A stretch of DNA of 25,025 bases from a virus: positions 1-25,025 of the IMG/VR virus record IMGVR_UViG_3300028596_000062. One strand, written 5' to 3'. Within the stretch, counting starts at the first letter, position 1, and each line of letters starts with the position of its first letter. This document shows, in pieces, positions 1 to 6,171 of the stretch. Position numbers and translations under genes: made by a program. The notes under the pieces are model-generated. The model was not told the DNA's origin and did not search any database. It saw nothing but the letters and a program-made list of their open reading frames with translations.

Positions 1-93
1 GTCTTCATCGTAGTACATCTCACCGTGATCGTAGCACTCGGCGACCTCGGCGTACTTGTTGTTCCAGTAGTCGTCGTCAGAACGGGAACCCAT
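1..93 (-). CDS. Unknown small acidic protein, 3' part outside window
   Basis: An ATG at 93-91 follows an AGGAG ribosome-binding site and opens a frame that stays open for all 31 codons to the window edge. The visible residues are rich in Asp, Glu and Tyr (it begins MGSRSDDDYWNNKYAEVAE). The start overlaps the last 17 bases of the nuclease gene upstream, so it is probably the next cistron of the same mRNA. No family was recognised and the C-terminus lies outside the window. Confidence 0.6.
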   Translation of the reverse strand, partial: MGSRSDDDYWNNKYAEVAECYDHGEMYYDED

Positions 94-889
94 CTTCCGC
101 GCTCCTGTCGTAGTAGGTTGCCCTCGGCGTCATGCCCTTGTTGACCAGGCAGTTCTCTGCCTGGAAGCAGAACCGGCAGCCGAACCCTGCGTTAGCAGCA
201 TACAGCTTCTCGTTCATCTTGTCTACCACGGCCTGGTACTTGGCGCCGATGGCAGCCGGATCGATGTCGGACAGATCGACGTACCTGGTGTTCGGTGCGC
301 CGGGTGCCAGCATCACATACCGACCGTGGAACTTGGCCTCCCAGTAGTCGGTATTCTTCAGCAGGGCTGCATAGGTTTCGAGCTGGGACTTGTCGGGCTT
401 GGTACTCCCGGTCTTCCAGTCTACGACGACCGGCCCCTTCTTCTTGTGCTCACCGACGATGTCGATGAAACCCTTGACCGGGACAGAAAGCCCTGGAAGG
501 GGGCCTGAGGCGTCGAACTCCACCTCCCAGACCTCTATGTCCTCCAGCTCCTGAAGCGCCCTCTCGAAGCAATCCTTGGCCCTCTGGAGGGCCTTCTCAT
601 GGGTGACCGGGTCGGCCTCGGGGCCGCCCGCCTTCCACTTGGACAGGTCTGGTTCGATCTTCATCTGCTTCTCGACCAGAGGGTAGAAGTAGTCCTCCGC
701 CTTGATGTCATCGAGTCCTGCGAAGTGGATCTCGGGATTGATCCAATCCTCGATCATGTCGTGCACAGCAGACCCGATCGGGATGTACCACGACTGGATC
801 TCCTCGCCCTGACGGACCTTGCTCAGGTACCAGGATCTAGGGCACGACGTGTAGGCTTTGTACTGCGAGTGTGAGATGTGAGGTATCAT
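77..889 (-). CDS. Cas4-like / RecB-type PD-(D/E)XK Fe-S nuclease
   Basis: This 270-residue protein is a probable single-strand-directed exonuclease of the Cas4/AddB-like PD-(D/E)XK superfamily. Visible motifs are Cys16 in SCPRSW, His43 in the AVHDMIE helix, Asp143 in GFIDIVG, the catalytic DWK (Asp157, Lys159) and Gln169-x3-Tyr173. Near the C-terminus Cys238, Cys241 and Cys247 form CxxCx5C. Cys16 plus this triad is the usual four-cysteine ligand set for a [4Fe-4S] cluster in the family. An upstream in-frame ATG would add 23 residues, but the ATG at 889 overlaps the stop of the WhiB-like gene as ATGA, which indicates translational coupling and decides the start. In phages such enzymes are associated with recombination or DNA end processing; no cas genes or CRISPR array are present here. 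Confidence 0.88.
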   Translation of the reverse strand: MIPHISHSQYKAYTSCPRSWYLSKVRQGEEIQSWYIPIGSAVHDMIEDWINPEIHFAGLDDIKAEDYFYPLVEKQMKIEPDLSKWKAGGPEADPVTHEKALQRAKDCFERALQELEDIEVWEVEFDASGPLPGLSVPVKGFIDIVGEHKKKGPVVVDWKTGSTKPDKSQLETYAALLKNTDYWEAKFHGRYVMLAPGAPNTRYVDLSDIDPAAIGAKYQAVVDKMNEKLYAANAGFGCRFCFQAENCLVNKGMTPRATYYDRSAEDGFPF

Positions 890-1371
890 GCCTCCAGTAT
901 AGCAGCTCGCTTCTTCGCTTTCTGTCGTGCCGTGTTCTCTTTCGAGCAGTCCACGCACTTACGGCGTGGCCTCTTCTTACCCCAGACCTTCCAGTTGTTG
1001 TGACCCTGGGCGCAGGTGTTCTTGTCTTCAAGAGACTGACCCGAGCGATAGTTCACTCGACCCTGCTCCTTGTAGGTCTTGAACTGGCCGGGCTCGATGC
1101 CCGCCCGCATGGTGTAGAAGAAGTCGTCTGGTGATGCCTTCTGGTAGCACAGGTGCCAGACGGGACAGTCGTTGCAGATCTGTTGTGCACGGTCGAACTT
1201 CTCTTGTTCCTCCTGCACCACCTCCTGCCTAGTCTTAGCCCCGTTGAGTCCGCCGTCAAGGCGGGCCTCAAAAATCTCAGCGGGGGAAGTGAGGCACGAA
1301 GCATCCTCCCACCACATCCTCATCGTGTTAGGTACGTTGAGTCTCTGTCGATACGCTGGGACCCGAACCAT
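886..1371 (-). CDS. WhiB-like Fe-S regulator with a C-terminal Cys/His zinc motif
   Basis: This 161-residue protein carries the Wbl signature: Cys26, then Cys66-x2-Cys69-x5-Cys75 in CNDCPVWHLC, fitting the four ligands of a [4Fe-4S] cluster. The following turn (AGIEPG, about residues 90-95) replaces the usual G-[VI]-W-G-G. A second possible metal site follows in a basic tail: Cys120, His124, Cys139 and Cys142, then a Lys/Arg-rich end likely to contact DNA. Wbl proteins are actinobacterial factors that bind the principal sigma factor, and several actinophages encode them. The ATG at 1371 has GGGAGGAG just upstream. The stop overlaps the nuclease start (ATGA). Control of host or phage transcription is inferred from family; the zinc-like tail is unusual for a Wbl protein. 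Confidence 0.85.
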   Translation of the reverse strand: MVRVPAYRQRLNVPNTMRMWWEDASCLTSPAEIFEARLDGGLNGAKTRQEVVQEEQEKFDRAQQICNDCPVWHLCYQKASPDDFFYTMRAGIEPGQFKTYKEQGRVNYRSGQSLEDKNTCAQGHNNWKVWGKKRPRRKCVDCSKENTARQKAKKRAAILEA

Positions 1372-1559
1372 ACATCTCCTCCCGCTGGAAGGGGTCGCCC
1401 TCAGGCGTACCCCTACTGCTGTCTACTGTAGGACTCTGGTTGGGCCCTCCCTGGGGGTCGGCCCTCTCCGTGTCTCTGTACCTATACAGGAAACACTTTG
1501 ATCATGGGGTTTCATTCCGGATCCCCCAGAAAAATTTCAGGTAGTTTTTGTGACCTACG
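1372..1559 (-). promoter_or_regulatory. Structured 5' leader of the WhiB-like gene
   Basis: This 188-base gap has no convincing gene on either strand. On the minus strand it can form a hairpin from GGGCC and GGCCC arms at 1444-1466. A strong imperfect hairpin at 1390-1414 pairs AGGGGT with ACCCCT and CGCC with GGCG around a CTCA loop, with one bulged base, and ends 18 bases before the WhiB-like start. A TATAGG box near 1485-1490 could be a -10 element, but no good -35 was found. Confidence 0.5.
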
Positions 1560-1727
1560 TCACACTGGTCCTTCCCACTCATCCAGGTCGGACGCGTCCA
1601 CCACGAAGAGATCGCCGAACTCGCTGTCTACGATGATCGCCTGGTACTTACCCTTGGCGTACACGACGTTGATCAGAGTCGCCTCGTAGGGCGGCATCAC
1701 AGTGCCGCGCCTTACATGAACCTTCAC
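1560..1727 (-). CDS. Small hypothetical protein (55 aa), GTG start
   Basis: A GTG at 1727 overlaps the TGA of the upstream gene as GTGA and has GGAGG a few bases before it. The frame runs 55 codons to a TGA at 1560. The protein (MKVHVRRGTVMPPYEATLI at its N-terminus) reads as a small beta-rich fold ending in an acidic DLDEWEGPV tail. It belongs to no family I recognise. Overlap and ribosome-binding site make it a likely second cistron after the 74-residue gene. A GTG start and short length make it easy to miss. Confidence 0.65.
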   Translation of the reverse strand: MKVHVRRGTVMPPYEATLINVVYAKGKYQAIIVDSEFGDLFVVDASDLDEWEGPV

Positions 1728-1948
1728 TCGCCCTCCTGTATGGCGTTGGCGTAGGGCGTAGGGCGGCCTGCCCTACGACTCCGTATGGCGGCAGCCTGAG
1801 CTGCCACACTCTGCTGTAGTACGTAGGTCACGTCCGACAGGCCGTAGGTCGCAAGGATCAGGTTCAGATCCTCGGCGAACTGCTCTGTCATACGTGCTGT
1901 GACCTGCTTCTTTTCCCTCATGTCGGGCGGCGCCTTACGCGCTGCCAT
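1724..1948 (-). CDS. Hypothetical protein, possibly a small DNA-binding protein (74 aa)
   Basis: The start is the ATG at 1948, because a perfect Shine-Dalgarno sequence (GGAGGTGATC) lies three bases upstream; a longer frame from 1963 would bury that site in coding sequence. The product is basic at both ends, with a central helical stretch (TARMTEQFAEDLNLILATYG, then a QQSVAAQAAAIRSRR helix). The layout recalls ribbon-helix-helix proteins, but no diagnostic motif is clear, so this is a guess. It is divergent from the phosphoesterase gene, and its upstream region overlaps that gene's promoter. Confidence 0.65.
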   Translation of the reverse strand: MAARKAPPDMREKKQVTARMTEQFAEDLNLILATYGLSDVTYVLQQSVAAQAAAIRSRRAGRPTPYANAIQEGE

Positions 1949-1971
1949 ACGGATCACCTCCATGCTATACT
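1942..1971 (+). promoter_or_regulatory. Promoter for a leaderless phosphoesterase-sigma mRNA
   Basis: A good -10 box, TATACT, lies at 1966-1971, with CTGCCA at 1942-1947 (four of six matches to TTGACA) 18 bases before it. Transcription would begin within a base or two of the ATG at 1978. There is no Shine-Dalgarno sequence ahead of that ATG, so the mRNA is probably leaderless, as is common in actinobacteria. The region also holds the ribosome-binding site and start of the divergent minus-strand gene. Confidence 0.6.
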
Positions 1972-1977
1972 AGGTGT

Positions 1978-2748
1978 ATGGCCAAGACGAAGTCAACACT
2001 CATCCTGCCTGACGTACAGTACCCGTATCACGACGGCGTTGTACTACAGAAGATTCTCGGTGTAGTACGTGACAGGCAGCCAGACCAGATCATCCAGATC
2101 GGTGACGGCATCGACTTCCCTACGGTATCTCAGTGGAGCAAGGGTACCGCAGGTGAGTACGCCGACACCCTACAGGAGCACATCGATGGATACCGCAGTG
2201 ACGTCCTGGTACCCATCAGGGAGGCTGCTCCACACGCCTCGATCACGTGGCTTGAGGGCAACCATGACCTTCGGTTGAGGGAATTCGTACGCAAGTACGC
2301 GGCTCCACTCTCCCCGCTCAGGGCTCTTGAAGTAGAATCCCTGTTCGAGCTGTCGGAGCTGGACGTGCGCTACGAGCGTGGTCCCTACAGGATCGCTACT
2401 AACACCCTTGCGATCCACGGCCACGAGTCGGGCGGATACTGTGCCTCCGCTTCCGCTTGGGACACCAAGTTCGCCAAGCGCTATGGGTCCGACAAGAACT
2501 TCGTGTTCGGTCACACGCATCAACCTTTCCTGATCACTCGTGCGTTCGGTTACTCGGGCAAGGTCTCCCCTCGGTTCACGATGAACGCGGGAAGTATCAT
2601 GGATCCCGTGGCGGCGACGTACGTCAAGGACGGCGCCGTATCCTGGCAACAGTCATTCGCATGGCTGGAGGATGACGGGAAGAGAGTGTGGCCTGAGCTT
2701 GTTACACTAGTAGACCGGTTGGGTTACTTCAAGGGAGAGCGCATCTGA
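1978..2748 (+). CDS. Calcineurin-like metallophosphoesterase
   Basis: This 256-residue protein has the metallophosphoesterase motifs in order: PDVQYPYHD (Asp12, with Gln14 where DxH is usual, and His18), IGDGIDF (Asp43), GNHD (94-97), IHGHE (His147, His149) and GHTH (178-181). These ligands build a two-metal site that hydrolyses phosphate esters. Phage members may act on nucleic acid ends or nucleotides; the substrate cannot be read from sequence. The start lies 7 bases after a -10 box, with no ribosome-binding site. The stop shares one base (TGATG) with the start of the sigma-like gene. These two genes are the only plus-strand genes in the left 11 kb. Confidence 0.9.
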   Translation: MAKTKSTLILPDVQYPYHDGVVLQKILGVVRDRQPDQIIQIGDGIDFPTVSQWSKGTAGEYADTLQEHIDGYRSDVLVPIREAAPHASITWLEGNHDLRLREFVRKYAAPLSPLRALEVESLFELSELDVRYERGPYRIATNTLAIHGHESGGYCASASAWDTKFAKRYGSDKNFVFGHTHQPFLITRAFGYSGKVSPRFTMNAGSIMDPVAATYVKDGAVSWQQSFAWLEDDGKRVWPELVTLVDRLGYFKGERI

Positions 2749-3428
2749 TGTTGGACTGGACTAGATTGACGCCCGCAGTCGACCGTGCTGCGAGCATCGC
2801 ATCATCCAAGTTCCCTGCACACCACGACGTCTCCGACATCAAGCAGGAGATCTGGGTGTGGATCATGGAAAACAAGAAGACCGTTCTCAGAATCCTCTCT
2901 GACGAGAACAGCACGGTTGCAGCACTGGACAGCCTTCTCTTGAAGGCTGCCAACACGTACCTCAAGACAGAGGACGCTGCGGTCTACGGCTATCAGGAGG
3001 AAGATCGGTTCTTCTACTCGGTCGAGCTGATCAAGAGCATCCTTGAAGTGATCTTCCGACACGAAGACTGGCAGTCCTTCGCTACCGCGCTGGATGCCAT
3101 GCCTAAGGCTAAGGCTGAGCCTGCTACCGCTGGCAACAACCTTGCAGCGTACGCCGACGTCAAGTCGGCGGTTGAGAAGCTGCCGGAAGACTACTACAAC
3201 CTCATCGTGTGGCGCTACAAGTACCAGTACACGTTCACCATGATCGGCGAGCAGACCGGCACTACCAAGCAGAGCGTCTCGGAACGTCACGAGCGGGCCG
3301 TCAAGGCCATTCAGACACTGCTTGGGCAGACGCCCCTCACTAAGTTCCGCGAGGGGTACGACGGGCGCACAGAGGCCCGTGGTAACGCTTCTGGTCAAGC
3401 TCGGATCGAGCGAGACTACGAAGGCTGA
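2748..3428 (+). CDS. Sigma-70-like transcription factor
   Basis: This 226-residue protein has an N-terminal segment resembling sigma region 2 (HDVSDIKQEIWVWIMENKK, about residues 26-44). A clear region 4-type helix-turn-helix covers about residues 140-193: VEKLPEDYYNLIVWRY, then TMIGEQTGTTKQSVSERHERAVK as the DNA-reading part. The linker and a polar tail after residue 195 are poorly conserved in appearance. It probably directs host RNA polymerase to phage promoters, though an anti-sigma or a DNA-binding protein with only region 4 is possible. Translation is coupled to the phosphoesterase by TGATG. A strong terminator follows about 135 bases later. Confidence 0.72.
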   Translation: MLDWTRLTPAVDRAASIASSKFPAHHDVSDIKQEIWVWIMENKKTVLRILSDENSTVAALDSLLLKAANTYLKTEDAAVYGYQEEDRFFYSVELIKSILEVIFRHEDWQSFATALDAMPKAKAEPATAGNNLAAYADVKSAVEKLPEDYYNLIVWRYKYQYTFTMIGEQTGTTKQSVSERHERAVKAIQTLLGQTPLTKFREGYDGRTEARGNASGQARIERDYEG

Positions 3429-3430
3429 GT

Positions 3431-3560
3431 GGGTAGGAGTGGAGTCGAACCACTCTGCGCGGGCCGCCGCCCGATTAGCCACCATGGTTAACGGGAATCG
3501 AACCCGACAACAGGACCACCTGACGCTGGAATCGAACCAGCTTACGCTACCAATCTACCC
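3431..3560 (-). ncRNA. Segment with three T-loop hairpins (tRNA-derived or tRNA-like)
   Basis: Read on the minus strand, this 130-nt gap has three hairpins with canonical T-loops: stem GCTGG with TTCGATT (3525-3541), stem CGGG with TTCGATT (3492-3506) and stem GAGTGG with TTCGACT (3437-3455). The ends pair as GGGTAG (3560-3555) with CTACCC (3436-3431), directly stacked on the last T-arm. The 5' part contains TTGGTAGCG, a typical D-loop string. I could not fold any part into a full tRNA with an anticodon arm. It may be decayed or fused tRNA genes, or a larger relative of the 40-nt elements found further right. Transcription on this strand would need readthrough past the hairpin at 3565-3586. 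Confidence 0.5.
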
Positions 3561-3564
3561 TTGG

Positions 3565-3591
3565 GGGCCCGGCTCACGCCGGGCCCTTCTT
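3565..3591 (+). terminator. Rho-independent terminator between convergent units
   Basis: GGGCCCGGC (3565-3573) and GCCGGGCCC (3578-3586) form a perfect 9-bp stem around TCAC, followed on the plus strand by TTCTT. It closes the phosphoesterase-sigma operon and may also block minus-strand transcripts arriving from the right, although no T-tract is present on that side. Confidence 0.75.
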
Positions 3592-3596
3592 GCATG

Positions 3597-3686
3597 TCAG
3601 GTCAGGTACTCCAGCACGGCGTACAGCCCTCCGACGATGAAGAAGTCGAGCAGGCTGTAGTGCTTGCCGAGAAGGAAGTGCTTCAC
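3597..3686 (-). CDS. Small membrane peptide (29 aa), GTG start
   Basis: A GTG at 3686 overlaps the preceding TGA as GTGA, with GAGGAG about 8 bases upstream. The 29 residues begin MKHFLLGKHYSLLDFF and contain a hydrophobic stretch (LLDFFIVGGLYAVLEYL) long enough for one membrane segment. No family recognised. The stop lies six bases from the terminator stem, so it is the last cistron of this mRNA. Confidence 0.5.
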   Translation of the reverse strand: MKHFLLGKHYSLLDFFIVGGLYAVLEYLT

Positions 3687-3826
3687 TCTTCGGTCTCCTC
3701 TATCATGTAGGCGATCGCATCCTGCAACCGCTTGGTCTTGTCGTAGTAGTACTGAGACATGCCGGTCGCCACGATGAGCGCAACCAGCATGATCAGAAAC
3801 ACAGTGAGAGCGAGGCTCTCAGGCAT
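3683..3826 (-). CDS. Small single-span membrane protein (47 aa)
   Basis: The frame starts at the ATG at 3826; an in-frame GTG at 3832 overlapping the upstream TGA is an alternative. A membrane segment (LALTVFLIMLVALIVATGM) occupies about residues 5-23, followed by a charged, probably cytoplasmic tail (YYYDKTKRLQDAIAYMIEETEE). It is flanked by overlapping cistrons on both sides. Function unknown. Confidence 0.6.
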   Translation of the reverse strand: MPESLALTVFLIMLVALIVATGMSQYYYDKTKRLQDAIAYMIEETEE

Positions 3827-3828
3827 GG

Positions 3829-4398
3829 TCACCATTCGGCTGACCCCTTGACTTCCTTGCGGTAGTAGGCTTCGAGGTTACGGTTCGAGTCCGCCACCAG
3901 TTGGCCGTCTGCGCGTCGCATAAGCACGCACTGTGGTCCGGTAGCGATGATCTCGAAGATGAACTGGCGCTGGCGCTGAGAGACCAGGTCTCCCACGCTC
4001 CACTTCTCGTTCGCCCAGTCTTCTGCGATCTCCTCGTCTGTCATCTCGACCATCTTGCCCTTGCCGTCGATGACGATACGACGCTTCGGCCGGTACTCCT
4101 CGCACATGCCCCAGAACTTCTCTGAGACGTCGCCAAGCCAGCCGTATCCTGCCGTGTCCCCCGCTGCCCATATCACCTCGTCGTCCATGTATGCTACGCG
4201 ATACACCTTGTTGGCCACAGGTGACTTGAGTAGCATGCCCTCCCTGAGGGGGAGGGCTGGCTTGTCGGGGGTGAGGGCATCGAGATAGCCGTCCACGATC
4301 TCGGCGGCTACCTCTTCCAGGGACCTACCTTCGTTGCGTTCCGAGTCGATGAACTTAGCCACCGCTTCGATCTGCTGCTTACGGGTAGGCAGAGCCAT
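3829..4398 (-). CDS. Hypothetical protein (189 aa)
   Basis: The start is the ATG at 4398, behind GGGAGG; a longer frame from 4434 runs into the structured leader and lacks a ribosome-binding site. An N-terminal helical part (TRKQQIEAVAKFIDSE, then RSLEEVAAEIVDGYLDAL) is followed by a beta-rich middle (GMLLKSPVANKVYRVAYMDDEVIW) and a tail with WSVGDLVSQRQRQFIFEI, which resembles small SH3-like or hydrolase-binding folds without a diagnostic motif. It is preceded by the class II leader at 4432-4512. Not recognised. Confidence 0.72.
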   Translation of the reverse strand: MALPTRKQQIEAVAKFIDSERNEGRSLEEVAAEIVDGYLDALTPDKPALPLREGMLLKSPVANKVYRVAYMDDEVIWAAGDTAGYGWLGDVSEKFWGMCEEYRPKRRIVIDGKGKMVEMTDEEIAEDWANEKWSVGDLVSQRQRQFIFEIIATGPQCVLMRRADGQLVADSNRNLEAYYRKEVKGSAEW

Positions 4399-4412
4399 AA
4401 TCCTCCCTTGTT

Positions 4413-4426
4413 TCCGCTGCTGCGGA
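4413..4426 (-). promoter_or_regulatory. Hairpin before the 189-aa gene
   Basis: TCCGC and GCGGA pair around a four-base loop. The hairpin ends 14 bases before the ATG at 4398, just ahead of the GGGAGG site. It occupies the same position as hairpins seen ahead of most genes of this cluster. Confidence 0.5.
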
Positions 4427-4431
4427 TGGGC

Positions 4432-4512
4432 CAACAGGTGGGCGGAACATCCCGATCATCGGATGACCAGTCCTACGGGGAGCCTACTTATTTTTCGGCA
4501 ACCCACCTGTTG
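4432..4512 (-). ncRNA. Class II structured leader, copy 1
   Basis: An 81-nt segment is closed by a perfect 11-bp inverted repeat: CAACAGGTGGG at 4432-4442 and CCCACCTGTTG at 4502-4512. Inside are a GCC/GGC hairpin whose loop contains AATAAGTA and a CATCC/GGATG hairpin. The closing stem shares ACAGGTGGG with the leader at 10044-10141, and both precede the first gene of a minus-strand block. A riboswitch-like or processing role is possible; no known class was recognised. Confidence 0.55.
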
Positions 4513-4521
4513 ACTCAACCG

Positions 4522-4541
4522 CCGCCCTCCGGAGAGGGCGG
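4522..4541 (-). terminator. Strong intergenic hairpin after the 66-aa gene
   Basis: CCGCCCTC and GAGGGCGG form an 8-bp stem with a four-base loop, beginning 7 bases past the stop at 4549. No T-tract follows, so it may be a rho-independent terminator of the actinobacterial type or a 3'-end stabiliser. Confidence 0.4.
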
Positions 4542-4548
4542 ACGGAAC

Positions 4549-4749
4549 TTACTCCTGCACTGGCTCGATGGTGATGGTGATCTTGTACACCTTCAAGTCA
4601 TTGGAGCTGTAGTAGTTGATGAACTCCGGCTCTCGACTGAATTCCTCGCCACCGTTGTCTTTCAGCTCATCGAACACAGACTGAGCCGAGTAGTCGCGAG
4701 TGTAGGCAACCGCAGTGATAGACTCCGGAGAGTCGACGTCCCACGCCAT
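4549..4749 (-). CDS. Small hypothetical protein, paralogue of its upstream neighbour (66 aa)
   Basis: The protein shares order and motifs with the product of 4753-4950: DSPESITAVAYTRDYSAQSV against DSPLRAVGYTAAFSANQVV, and VYKITITIEPVQE against VYEVTITVRKLED at the C-terminus. It looks like a small alpha-beta protein that ends in a beta strand. The ATG at 4749 follows the neighbour's TGA by three bases, with GGAGG in the neighbour's coding end. No family recognised. Confidence 0.72.
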   Translation of the reverse strand: MAWDVDSPESITAVAYTRDYSAQSVFDELKDNGGEEFSREPEFINYYSSNDLKVYKITITIEPVQE

Positions 4750-4752
4750 CCT

Positions 4753-4950
4753 TCAGTCCTCCAGCTTTCGAACGGTGATGGTCACCTCGTAGACCGCTTC
4801 CGAGTGGTGGTAGATCTCCACCTCGGCAGGGCTCTCCTCGATGATCACCGGGTCGTACTCCGATCCGAAGTTCCTGACCACCTGGTTCGCCGAGAAGGCG
4901 GCGGTGTAACCCACCGCCCTCAGCGGGCTATCCGGGATGTGGAATCCCAT
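4753..4950 (-). CDS. Small hypothetical protein, paralogue of its downstream neighbour (65 aa)
   Basis: The start is taken as the ATG at 4950, since GGGAG sits at proper spacing; a GTG at 4956 overlapping the previous TGA is possible but would lie right against that site. The product (MGFHIPDSPLRAVGYTAAFS) is a tandem paralogue of the next protein. Divergence is large, so the duplication is old or the two have different jobs. Function unknown. Confidence 0.7.
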   Translation of the reverse strand: MGFHIPDSPLRAVGYTAAFSANQVVRNFGSEYDPVIIEESPAEVEIYHHSEAVYEVTITVRKLED

Positions 4951-4952
4951 GA

Positions 4953-5426
4953 TCACTCTCCCACTACAGGCTTGGACACATCGATCAGACCCGATTCCAG
5001 CATCACCACGACAGCGGTGTGCTGGTCCTTGATCTCATCCCACTTGTCGTGGGTGTTGGTGTAGCGAACAGAGTTCTTGCGAGTCTCTATGTCGCTCGCC
5101 GACAGATCACTGATGGTTCCCTCGCCGACCAGGTAGACCGTGGTCTCCCAGCGGGGGAGAGATCCGGGCTTGACCTTGCCCATCAGGATCTGAACGATCA
5201 CCGCAGGATTTTCGAGCTTGTGGTTGTCGTCTGTGACCACGACATACTCACCCACATAGGTGATCAGCCGGGCCCACAGTTCGTCAACCTCGAACGCCTC
5301 CTCATCCACCCGGAAGTGAACACCGCAGGCGTCACCCTGAGGGCACGCCTCAGCTCTCGCCTCAGCGTATGCCGCCTCCAGGATCTGCTCAGCCTCACGC
5401 TCAGCAGAGTTCTGCTCGTCGGTCAC
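4953..5426 (-). CDS. Hypothetical acidic protein (157 aa), GTG start
   Basis: The frame opens at GTG 5426 with AAGGGA about 7 bases upstream. The N-terminal third is an acidic helix (SAEREAEQILEAAYAEARAE) ending in CPQGDAC. The middle is beta-rich (YVGEYVVVTDDNHKLENPA), and WDEIKDQHTAVVVMLESG stands near the end. It heads the three-gene run with the two paralogues. No family recognised. Confidence 0.7.
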   Translation of the reverse strand: MTDEQNSAEREAEQILEAAYAEARAEACPQGDACGVHFRVDEEAFEVDELWARLITYVGEYVVVTDDNHKLENPAVIVQILMGKVKPGSLPRWETTVYLVGEGTISDLSASDIETRKNSVRYTNTHDKWDEIKDQHTAVVVMLESGLIDVSKPVVGE

Positions 5427-5468
5427 GTGTTGTCCCTTCCCTACATGACATCGTGCGATGCCGAGACA

Positions 5469-5489
5469 ACGCCCGTTCGAGACGGGCGC
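5469..5489 (-). promoter_or_regulatory. Intergenic hairpin before the 157-aa gene
   Basis: CGCCCGT and ACGGGCG form a 7-bp stem around a CTCGA loop on the minus strand, within a 72-base gap. Shifting the pairing by one gives a 7-base loop, TCTCGAA, faintly recalling the T-loop elements, but the outer stem and spacer are absent. Confidence 0.45.
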
Positions 5490-5498
5490 TGCCGCTGG

Positions 5499-5642
5499 TC
5501 ACACAAGCATGTCCTGCCTGATGCTAAGGACGTCTGCGCAGGTTACCGAGCAGACGACAGCATCCTGGACTCGGGTGAAGCATATCACGCACTTCTCACC
5601 CTCGTCAACCCACTGGTCTTCTGAGTCCCAGTACTCATCCAT
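5499..5642 (-). CDS. Four-cysteine mini-protein, probable zinc ribbon (47 aa)
   Basis: A 47-codon frame begins at ATG 5642, 15 bases after the stop of the kinase-like gene, with AGGAAAGG upstream at loose spacing. The N-terminus is acidic (MDEYWDSEDQWVDEGEK), followed by CVIC-x9-CSVTC (Cys18, 21, 31, 35). Two cysteine pairs at this distance fit a zinc-binding knuckle. Such small phage proteins often bind host partners, but nothing here shows which. Confidence 0.6.
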   Translation of the reverse strand: MDEYWDSEDQWVDEGEKCVICFTRVQDAVVCSVTCADVLSIRQDMLV

Positions 5643-5657
5643 GATGTTGCGCCTTTC

Positions 5658-6170
5658 CTAGCAGCCGAAGTCGACGGGGACCAACAGGCCGTCCGCGTCC
5701 ACTACAGCGTTCTCGTCGTGCAGGTCGGCCAGCCTCAGACGCGTCTCGCAGATCTGGAGACGCTCGTACAGCAGGTCGCGCTCGTTCCAGTTCTGGGTGG
5801 TGTAGTCGATCAGGAGGTCGCCGGGAATGAACTCCACCGCGACCACCGTTTCGACATCGTCACCATCCGGGACGTCGTACGAGTCGAACTTGGGGAACCG
5901 GCAGCCTTCCGGCGCACCGATCTCCCATGCACGGGTGAGGTTGTTCACCTCACCCCGCTGCTGACGCTCCGACCAGTCGTTGTGACCGACCTTGTAGGCG
6001 ACCCCCTCAGGGGAGAGCCACACAGAGCGTGCACAGCCCGATCCAACAAACTCCCAACCCTCGGGAGCGTGCTCGTCTTCCACGCATGACGGCTTACCGT
6101 ACTTGGATCCGTGCTGACGGACCCAGTGGTAGATGGTGAGAGCGTCGTGGTGGTTGCCAAGATCGTGCAT
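5658..6170 (-). CDS. Kinase-like protein ending at the DFG motif (170 aa)
   Basis: The start is ATG 6170, with AGGAG inside the end of the previous gene. Motifs follow protein kinase / aminoglycoside phosphotransferase order: a glycine-rich turn VGSGCARSVW (42-51), the lysine of VAYK (Lys60), a glutamate helix GEVNNLTRA (Glu74), a hinge-like VAVEFIPG (110-117), then ADLHDENAVV (Asp149, His151, Asn154) and VDFG (Asp167). The chain stops one residue after DFG, so the activation segment and C-lobe helices of normal kinases (over 250 residues) are absent. It may be a minimal kinase, a nucleotide-binding pseudoenzyme or a half of a complex. A paralogue is encoded at 6467-6964. Confidence 0.7.
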   Translation of the reverse strand: MHDLGNHHDALTIYHWVRQHGSKYGKPSCVEDEHAPEGWEFVGSGCARSVWLSPEGVAYKVGHNDWSERQQRGEVNNLTRAWEIGAPEGCRFPKFDSYDVPDGDDVETVVAVEFIPGDLLIDYTTQNWNERDLLYERLQICETRLRLADLHDENAVVDADGLLVPVDFGC

Positions 6171-6171
6171 G

